Positions 59,214-64,000 of a DNA stretch of 64,000 nucleotides are shown in pieces. The notes beneath the pieces were generated by a model. The model saw only the letters and a list, made by a program, of their open reading frames with translations. It had not been told where the DNA came from and made no database searches. Position 1 is the first letter of the stretch; each line of letters begins with the position of its first letter. Both the position numbers and the translations under genes were made by a program. Source of the DNA: Streptomonospora nanhaiensis (GTDB lineage Bacteria > Actinomycetota > Actinomycetes > Streptosporangiales > Streptosporangiaceae); assembly GCF_013410565.1 (NCBI RefSeq), contig NZ_JACCFO010000001.1, forward strand, positions 806,001 to 870,000, written 5' to 3'.

Positions 59214-60868
59214 CCGGGTACACGCGCACCGCCGACGACGGGTGGCGGCGGCTGAGCCGCGTCGGCCTGTGGGCCGGATGCGCCGCGTTCGCCGCCCTGC
59301 TGCTGGGGCCGGGCTCGGTGGTCGCCGCCGTCCTGGCCGTGAGCGGTGTGTTCCTGCCGTGGGGCGCCCTGGTGCTGGGCGGCGCCGTTCTGGTGGCGGC
59401 CCTGGGCACGGGCGCCGACGCGCTGCGCGTCCACCGCACCCGCTACCGCGTCACCGAGCCGCGCCTGGAGATCCGCGGCGGGATCCTGGTGCTGGCGCAC
59501 CGCGCCATCCCGCGCGAGCGCATCCGCAGCGTCGACGTCGCCGTGCCCGTCTGGCTGCGGCCCTTCGGCGTCTGCAAGGTCACCGTGGGCACCGGCCAGG
59601 GCGCCGGCGCCGAGGAGATCTCCCTGGAGTACGTCGCGCGGGCCGAGGGCGAGCGGCTGCGCCGCGAACTGCTGCTGCGCGGCGCGGCTCCCGAGGCGGC
59701 GGAGGGGGCGCCGGCGCAGGCCGCCGAGGGCGTCGAACTGGCGCGGCTGCGCCCGCGCTGGTTCGCCTTCGCGCCGCTGGGCGCGGCCGTGCCCGCCCTG
59801 GGCCTGGGCGTGATCGGCGGCGCCTACAACGTGCTGAGCTGGTTCGGCGAGCGGCGCGCCGGGCGCGTGGCCGTGGCCGTGTTCGAGTTCGCGGTGGCCA
59901 ACCCCCTGGTGGTGGTCCCCGGCGCCGTGGCGGTGGTGCTGGCCACCGGCGCCGTGGCGGCCTCGGCGGCGCAGGTCGAGGCGTGGTGGGGCTACCGGCT
60001 GGTCCGCGAGCCCGACGGCACGCTGCTGGTGCGCCGCGGCCTGGTGACCAGCACGTCGCTGTCGGTGGAGGAGCGCCGCCTGCGCGGGGTGGAGCTGCGC
60101 GAACCCGCGCCGATGCGCTGGTTCGGCGGCGCCCGCGTCAAGGCGGTGGCCACCGGGCTGGGCACCGATTCCAAGCAGAAGGGCGGCGCGCAGCGCAGCG
60201 GCCTTTCGCCGGACATGCCGCGCGAGCGGGCACTGCGGCTTACCGCCGACGTGCTGCGCGCGCCGTCGACCCCGGTCGCCGCGCCGCTGCGCGCCCACCC
60301 GCGGGCGGCGCTGCGGCTGCGGCTGCGGCGGGCGGCCACGGCGGCGCTCGCCCTGGGAGCGCTGGCGGCACTGGGCGCGGCCGGTGCCGCGGCGCTGCCG
60401 TGGGCCTGGGTGCCCGAGGTGGCGTGGGCGGCGGCCGGAGCGGGCGCGGCCGCGGCGGCGGCGCCGGTGCTGGCCGTATGGGCGGTGGGCTCCTACCGGG
60501 GGCTGGGCCACACCCTCACGCCCGGCTACCTGGTGGTGCGCAGGGGCGCGGTCCTGCGGGGCACGGTGGCGCTGCGGCGCGACGGAGTGATCGGGTGGCG
60601 GATCTCGCGCTCACCGTTCCAGCGCCGGCTGGGGCTGGCCACCGTGGGCGCCACGACGGCCGCCGGGTCGGGGCTGTACGCCGTGGTCGACGCCGAGGAG
60701 TCGGCGGGGCTGCGCGTGGCGGCCGCGGCGGTGCCCGGCCTGCTCGACCAGTTCCTCGCCGAGCCGCCGAGGGCGCGCCGACCGGAGGCCGGGCCGGAAG
60801 CCGGGCCGAGGGCCGCCGGACCGGCGGGTCCGGCGCCGACCGGGGCGCGCCACCCCGGGTTCCGGTGA
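59210..60868 (+). CDS. PH-domain membrane protein with repeated domains (YdbT-like)
   Basis: 552 residues. Three DUF304/PH repeats alternate with paired membrane helices: RYRVTEPRLEIRGGILVLAHR (about 75-95), GYRLVREPDGTLLVRRGLVT (about 262-281) and GHTLTPGYLVVRRGAVLRG (about 432-450). This is the YdbT architecture. It forms a coupled pair with the preceding gene. The C-terminal 40 residues are Pro/Gly/Ala-rich. Function is inferred from the family only. Confidence 0.85.
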   Translation: MTGYTRTADDGWRRLSRVGLWAGCAAFAALLLGPGSVVAAVLAVSGVFLPWGALVLGGAVLVAALGTGADALRVHRTRYRVTEPRLEIRGGILVLAHRAIPRERIRSVDVAVPVWLRPFGVCKVTVGTGQGAGAEEISLEYVARAEGERLRRELLLRGAAPEAAEGAPAQAAEGVELARLRPRWFAFAPLGAAVPALGLGVIGGAYNVLSWFGERRAGRVAVAVFEFAVANPLVVVPGAVAVVLATGAVAASAAQVEAWWGYRLVREPDGTLLVRRGLVTSTSLSVEERRLRGVELREPAPMRWFGGARVKAVATGLGTDSKQKGGAQRSGLSPDMPRERALRLTADVLRAPSTPVAAPLRAHPRAALRLRLRRAATAALALGALAALGAAGAAALPWAWVPEVAWAAAGAGAAAAAAPVLAVWAVGSYRGLGHTLTPGYLVVRRGAVLRGTVALRRDGVIGWRISRSPFQRRLGLATVGATTAAGSGLYAVVDAEESAGLRVAAAAVPGLLDQFLAEPPRARRPEAGPEAGPRAAGPAGPAPTGARHPGFR

Positions 60869-60905
60869 GCACGGGCCGCGGGCGCGGTGCGCCCGCCTCG
60901 CACGG

Positions 60906-60936
60906 CGGGAGCGCGGCAGGACGGGCCGCGCTCCCG
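60906..60936 (+). terminator. 12-bp hairpin after the PH-domain operon
   Basis: Arms 60906-60917 and 60925-60936 pair exactly with a 7-base loop, 37 bp after the stop codon. Confidence 0.6.
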
Positions 60937-61004
60937 CTCGCGGGGGCCGGAGGCGGCCCGGGCGGCGGCGCCGCGCCGTTCGGCGGCCGCCGGGGTGCGC
61001 CGGG

Positions 61005-61358
61005 TCAGTTCGGCGCGGCCGTGTGGCCCGCCAGCGGAAGCTCGCGCAGGGGCAGCACGTCGAAGGAGTCCGCCAGGCCCAGCACCTCCAGCGTGCGGAC
61101 GACGGCGTGGGAGGGTTCGCCCAGCACCAGCCGCACCCCGCGCTCGGCCAGCCGGCGCCGGGCCGAGACCAGCGCCCGCACGCCGCTGGCGTCGAAGAAC
61201 TCCACGCGGGAGAGGTCGGCCGCGACCGCGGCGCGGCCGGGCCCGGCCGCCAGCAGCCGGGCGTACATGTCGTCGGCGGTGGCGATGTCGATCTCGCCCA
61301 GTACCGGAACGACCGCGATCTGCTCGTCCGCGTCCCGCCCACCGTCTTGTGCTGGCAC
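61005..61358 (-). CDS. STAS-domain anti-sigma factor antagonist
   Basis: About 117 residues from GTG 61358 (GTG 61361 is adjacent; GAGAGG upstream). STAS fold: IAVVPVLGEIDIATADDMYARLLAAG, VAADLSRVEFFDASGVRALVSARRRL (given in part), with the phosphorylatable Ser in FFDASGV, and VRLVLGEPSHAVVRTLEVLGL. It should bind an anti-sigma kinase when unphosphorylated and free a sigma factor. No kinase or sigma gene is adjacent. Confidence 0.85.
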   Translation of the reverse strand: MPAQDGGRDADEQIAVVPVLGEIDIATADDMYARLLAAGPGRAAVAADLSRVEFFDASGVRALVSARRRLAERGVRLVLGEPSHAVVRTLEVLGLADSFDVLPLRELPLAGHTAAPN

Positions 61359-61540
61359 CACCGCGCCGCCTCTCGCTCGCCCAATGTCCGGCTGTTCGGA
61401 CACCTCCCCCCGGATGATGATCGTATCGGGCGGAGGCGCTCCGTGACCGCCTGTCAGAGGTCCCGTCGTGGGACGGGCGCCCGCCCGGCGGCGAGGCCGA
61501 CCGGAACACCGCAGGCAGGGGGCCCGGCCGCCCGGAGCGG

Positions 61541-61723
61541 TCAGCCCAGCACCACCGGAAGAAGGATCAGGGAGTTGACCGCCGTGTGGACGGCCGGCAC
61601 ACCCCACACACTGCGGTGGCGGGACCACAGGCAACCCAGCAGGATCCCCAGGCCGCCGCGCCACACCGCGATCGTGGCGAGAGCCTGCCAGGTGGGGGTC
61701 TCGACCAGGCGGGACAGGTGCAT
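61541..61723 (-). pseudogene. Remnant of a CPBP intramembrane protease gene
   Basis: About 60 residues from ATG 61723. LGILLGCLWSRHRSVWGVPAVHTAVNSLILL matches the last conserved part of CPBP (Abi) proteases, with the His-x3-Asn motif, but the EExxR motif and earlier helices are missing. The frame continues upstream to 61822 without similarity. It is either a truncated gene or a very short derivative. Confidence 0.45.
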
Positions 61724-61868
61724 CGAGGAGGAGGTGGGCGCGGTCGAGTCCGGCGTAGGCGGAGACGTCAAAGTGCCCGGCTGACCGGCCCCGCGCGGGG
61801 AGTGCACCTGCAAGCGCCCCACCGACCCCCTCCCCCACCCCCTCTCCCCGGCGCGGCGCCCTCGGCCG

Positions 61869-61917
61869 TTGACACGTGTGGAGGGGCCTGCCTACATTAA
61901 CTCGGCAAGCGCTTTCC
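61869..61917 (+). promoter_or_regulatory. Sigma70-type promoter with LacI-family operator
   Basis: TTGACA (61869-61874), 18-bp spacer, TACATT (61893-61898). Directly after it, GGCAAGCGCTTTCC (61904-61917) matches the LacI-family operator pattern around the central CG (AAGCGCTT palindrome). It lies 124 bp before the Gfo/Idh/MocA start codon. No LacI gene is in the window. Confidence 0.75.
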
Positions 61918-62040
61918 AAAACGGACGGCGGAGAGGCGGCGGGCCCTCGGCCGGGACTCGTCCGGCGGTCCGCTCCCCCGCGCCGCCGCCCCGCCGGCGC
62001 GCCGTCCCGACCGGTCCCGACGTGCACAAGGCAGGCCCCC

Positions 62041-63195
62041 ATGAGCCAGACCCCCGTTCCGGTCGTCCTCGTCGGCGCGCACGGCCACGGCCGCTCCCAC
62101 CTGCGCAATCTGCGCTCCCTGGCCGGCGATGGGCTGGTCCGCCTGGCGGGCGTGTGCGACCTCGTGCCGCTGCCGGAGGCCGAACTGGCGGGCTTCGGCC
62201 GGGTCGCCCAGGACGGCGACCTGGCCGCGCTGATCGCGCGGACGGGCGCGCGGGTGGCCATCCTGTGCACGCCCATCCACACCCACCTGCCGCTCGCGCG
62301 CACCGCGCTGGCGGCCGGATCGCACCTGCTGCTGGAGAAGCCGCCCACGGCGACCGCCGCCGAGTTCGCGGCGCTGCGCGCGGCGGTGGCCGAATCGGGG
62401 CTCGCCTGCCAGGTGGGGTTCCAGAGCCTGGGCTCGGCGGCGGTCCCGGCGGTGCGGGAGCTGATCGCGGAGGGCGCCGTCGGGGCGGTCCGCGGGATCG
62501 GCGGCGCGGGCACCTGGGTGCGGACCTCGGCCTACTACGCGCGCGCCGCGTGGGCGGGGCGGCGGACGCTGGCCGGGCGCGACGTGGTCGACGGCGCGCT
62601 GACCAACCCGTTCGCCCACGCCGTGGCCACGGCCCTGGCGATAGCGGGTGCCCAGGAGGCGGTCGGCCACGGGATCGAACTGGAGCTGTTCCACGCCCAC
62701 CCGATCGAGAGCGACGACACCTCGTGCGTACGGCTGCGCGCCCCCGACGGCACCCCGATCAGCGTGGCCGTCACGCTGTGCGCGCGCACCCACCGGCCGC
62801 CGCACCTGGTCGTACACGGCGACGCCGGGCGGATCACGCTGTACTACACGCTGGACGAGGTGCTCCTGGAGCGGCCCGGCGAGCCGCCGCGGACGACGGT
62901 GTACGGCCGCACCGACCTGCTGCGCAACCTGGTGGAGCACCTGGACGGCGGCGCGCCGCTGCTGGTGCCGCCGGAGGCGACCGCGGGGTTCATGGCCGTC
63001 CTGGAGGCGGTGCGCCGCGCCCCGGACCCGCTGCCGATCCCCGAGGCGCTGCAGGAGGTCACCGAGGAGGCGGACGGCACGCACCGGGTGGTGGCCGACG
63101 TGGACGACCTGGTGGCGATGAGCGCCGAACGGGTGGCCCTGTTCTCGGAACTCGGCGCGCCGTGGGCGGCGGTGGCCGAACCCGACCCCGCCTGA
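62041..63195 (+). CDS. Gfo/Idh/MocA-family oxidoreductase
   Basis: 384 residues. N-terminal Rossmann domain: VVLVGAHGHGRSHLRNL, ILCTPIHTHLPLARTALAAGSHLLLEKPPTATAAEF (in part; EKP is the family motif). The C-terminal domain holds the catalytic-type DVVDGALTNPFAHAVATALAIAG with His in FAHA. It probably oxidises a sugar or cyclitol hydroxyl with NAD(P). The next gene encodes a DUF6807 protein, a common partner in carbohydrate utilisation operons under LacI control. Confidence 0.88.
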   Translation: MSQTPVPVVLVGAHGHGRSHLRNLRSLAGDGLVRLAGVCDLVPLPEAELAGFGRVAQDGDLAALIARTGARVAILCTPIHTHLPLARTALAAGSHLLLEKPPTATAAEFAALRAAVAESGLACQVGFQSLGSAAVPAVRELIAEGAVGAVRGIGGAGTWVRTSAYYARAAWAGRRTLAGRDVVDGALTNPFAHAVATALAIAGAQEAVGHGIELELFHAHPIESDDTSCVRLRAPDGTPISVAVTLCARTHRPPHLVVHGDAGRITLYYTLDEVLLERPGEPPRTTVYGRTDLLRNLVEHLDGGAPLLVPPEATAGFMAVLEAVRRAPDPLPIPEALQEVTEEADGTHRVVADVDDLVAMSAERVALFSELGAPWAAVAEPDPA

Positions 63196-63294
63196 CCGGG
63201 GCCGGACGGGGCCGGACGCCCCTGACGGCGCGGCGCGGCCGGGCGGCCGCGCAGGTGGAGCGGTGGACACGCGGCGGAGAAGGGGAGCGGCACC

Positions 63295-64000
63295 ATGGCC
63301 GAGCAGACCGAGGCGGCGCGGAGGGCAACGACAGCGGGGACGGCGCAGCAGGGGGGCGGCGCGGCGGCAGACGGGCCGGCGGCGGTGAAGCTGCGCTGCC
63401 GGGGCGTCGCCGTGGCGGAGTGGCGGGCGGGCACCGACGTCCCGCCCGACCTGTCGCCGCGCCCCTACCTGCACCCGGTGCGGACGCTGGGCGGGACGGT
63501 GGTCACCGAGGTCTCCCCCGGCGACCACCTCCACCACCTGGGGGTCGGGGTGGCGGTGCCCGACATCGACGGCACCAGCTTCTGGGGCGGCACGACGTTC
63601 ACGCGCGACCGCGGACCGGTGCTGCTGGACAACCACGGCCGCCAGGAGCACCGCGCGTGGACATCGGCCGGCGCGGCGCGGCGGGCGGAGCGCGTCGCGT
63701 GGCTGAGCCGCGCCGGGGAGGCACTGTGCGAGGAGGTCCGCGAGACCGCGGCCGTGGAACTGGACGCGCGGTCGTGGGCGCTGCACCTGCGCACGCGCCT
63801 GCGCAACACGTCGGGCCGCGACCTGGAGGTCAACAGCCCCGCGACCAAGGGCCGACCGGGAGCGGGCTACGGCGGCTACTTCTGGCGGGCGCCCAAGGAG
63901 GAGGCCCCGCCCAGGTGCCTCGGCCCGGAGGCCGAGGGCGAGGCCGCGCTGCACGGCTCCCGGTCGCCGTGGCTGGCGCTGCTCGGCGGGTCGTCCGCCG
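63295..64000 (+). CDS. DUF6807 (PmoA-like) protein, 3' end outside window
   Basis: At least 235 residues from ATG 63295 (GAGAAGGGGAG upstream), still open at the window edge. After a 45-residue Ala/Gly/Gln-rich start, LHPVRTLGGTVVTEVSPGDHLHHLGVGVAV and DGTSFWGGTTFTRDRG match the DUF6807 (PF14100) pattern with its conserved histidines. The family occurs in sugar catabolic operons; its activity is not established. It follows the oxidoreductase gene by 99 bp and is probably co-transcribed. Confidence 0.75.
   Translation, partial: MAEQTEAARRATTAGTAQQGGGAAADGPAAVKLRCRGVAVAEWRAGTDVPPDLSPRPYLHPVRTLGGTVVTEVSPGDHLHHLGVGVAVPDIDGTSFWGGTTFTRDRGPVLLDNHGRQEHRAWTSAGAARRAERVAWLSRAGEALCEEVRETAAVELDARSWALHLRTRLRNTSGRDLEVNSPATKGRPGAGYGGYFWRAPKEEAPPRCLGPEAEGEAALHGSRSPWLALLGGSSA

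Noticed and set aside
1-64000. CRISPR arrays, insertion sequences, prophage or conjugative genes
   Set aside because: I looked for regular direct repeats, transposase or integrase motifs and tRNA-flanked direct repeats and found none.

Overview
The window is chromosomal DNA from a very GC-rich actinomycete. Third codon positions are almost all G or C, GTG starts are common, and ribosome binding sites are strong purine-rich GGAGG or GAGGTG types. The gene content (CNNM pairs, zinc-free L31, OhrR/Ohr, split GC-rich operons) fits a Nocardiopsis-like or Streptomyces-like organism. Genus is inference. I saw no rRNA, tRNA, CRISPR array, insertion sequence or phage module.

Positions 1-16000 are mostly housekeeping: a SPOUT RNA methyltransferase, two overlapping CNNM/CBS membrane proteins, an EamA exporter, a transglutaminase-like protein, the ohrR-ohr peroxide operon with a visible operator, a MarR regulator, rpmE2 with a leader hairpin, a large flippase-like membrane protein, an ALDH7-type dehydrogenase, a C15-like peptidase, a DUF4190 protein and an orphan NarL-type response regulator.

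Positions 16075-19473 hold an ATP-grasp ligase followed by a CocE/NonD hydrolase, which look like a two-gene peptide or amide system of unknown product.

Positions 19574-44332 are the striking part: an apparent oxalate utilisation locus. A GntR/FCD regulator sits beside a family of near-identical 13-bp palindromes (consensus about GYATRCWGTATRC). I find these in front of the regulator itself, a ketopantoate-reductase-like gene, the catalytic formate dehydrogenase gene, a NuoE-NuoF fusion gene, the sucC-sucD-aldehyde dehydrogenase block, an oxalate/formate-type MFS transporter and the oxc-frc-acyl-CoA ligase operon, plus one degenerate copy inside frc. The implied pathway is as follows. Oxalate enters. 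Frc makes oxalyl-CoA using formyl-CoA. A ThDP enzyme decarboxylates it to formyl-CoA. Formate is oxidised to CO2 by an NAD-linked molybdenum formate dehydrogenase whose alpha subunit is encoded in two separate, reordered genes. Part of the oxalyl-CoA may be reduced to glyoxylate by the PanE-like enzyme. FdhD is present for cofactor sulfuration. An Nramp-fold transporter without metal-binding motifs closes the block.

Positions 44413-57340 return to mixed genes: TerC, D-Ala-D-Ala ligase-like and aminotransferase genes, a GAF-domain regulator, a lipoprotein, a PoxB-like ThDP enzyme, and a TetR regulator divergent from a zinc alcohol dehydrogenase and an AMP-forming acyl-CoA ligase.

Positions 57419-60868 hold a ribbon-helix-helix protein and an SPFH membrane protein divergent from two PH-domain membrane proteins around a perfect AT-rich palindrome. 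The window ends with a STAS protein, a CPBP remnant, and a promoter plus LacI-type operator driving a Gfo/Idh/MocA oxidoreductase and a DUF6807 gene cut by the window edge.
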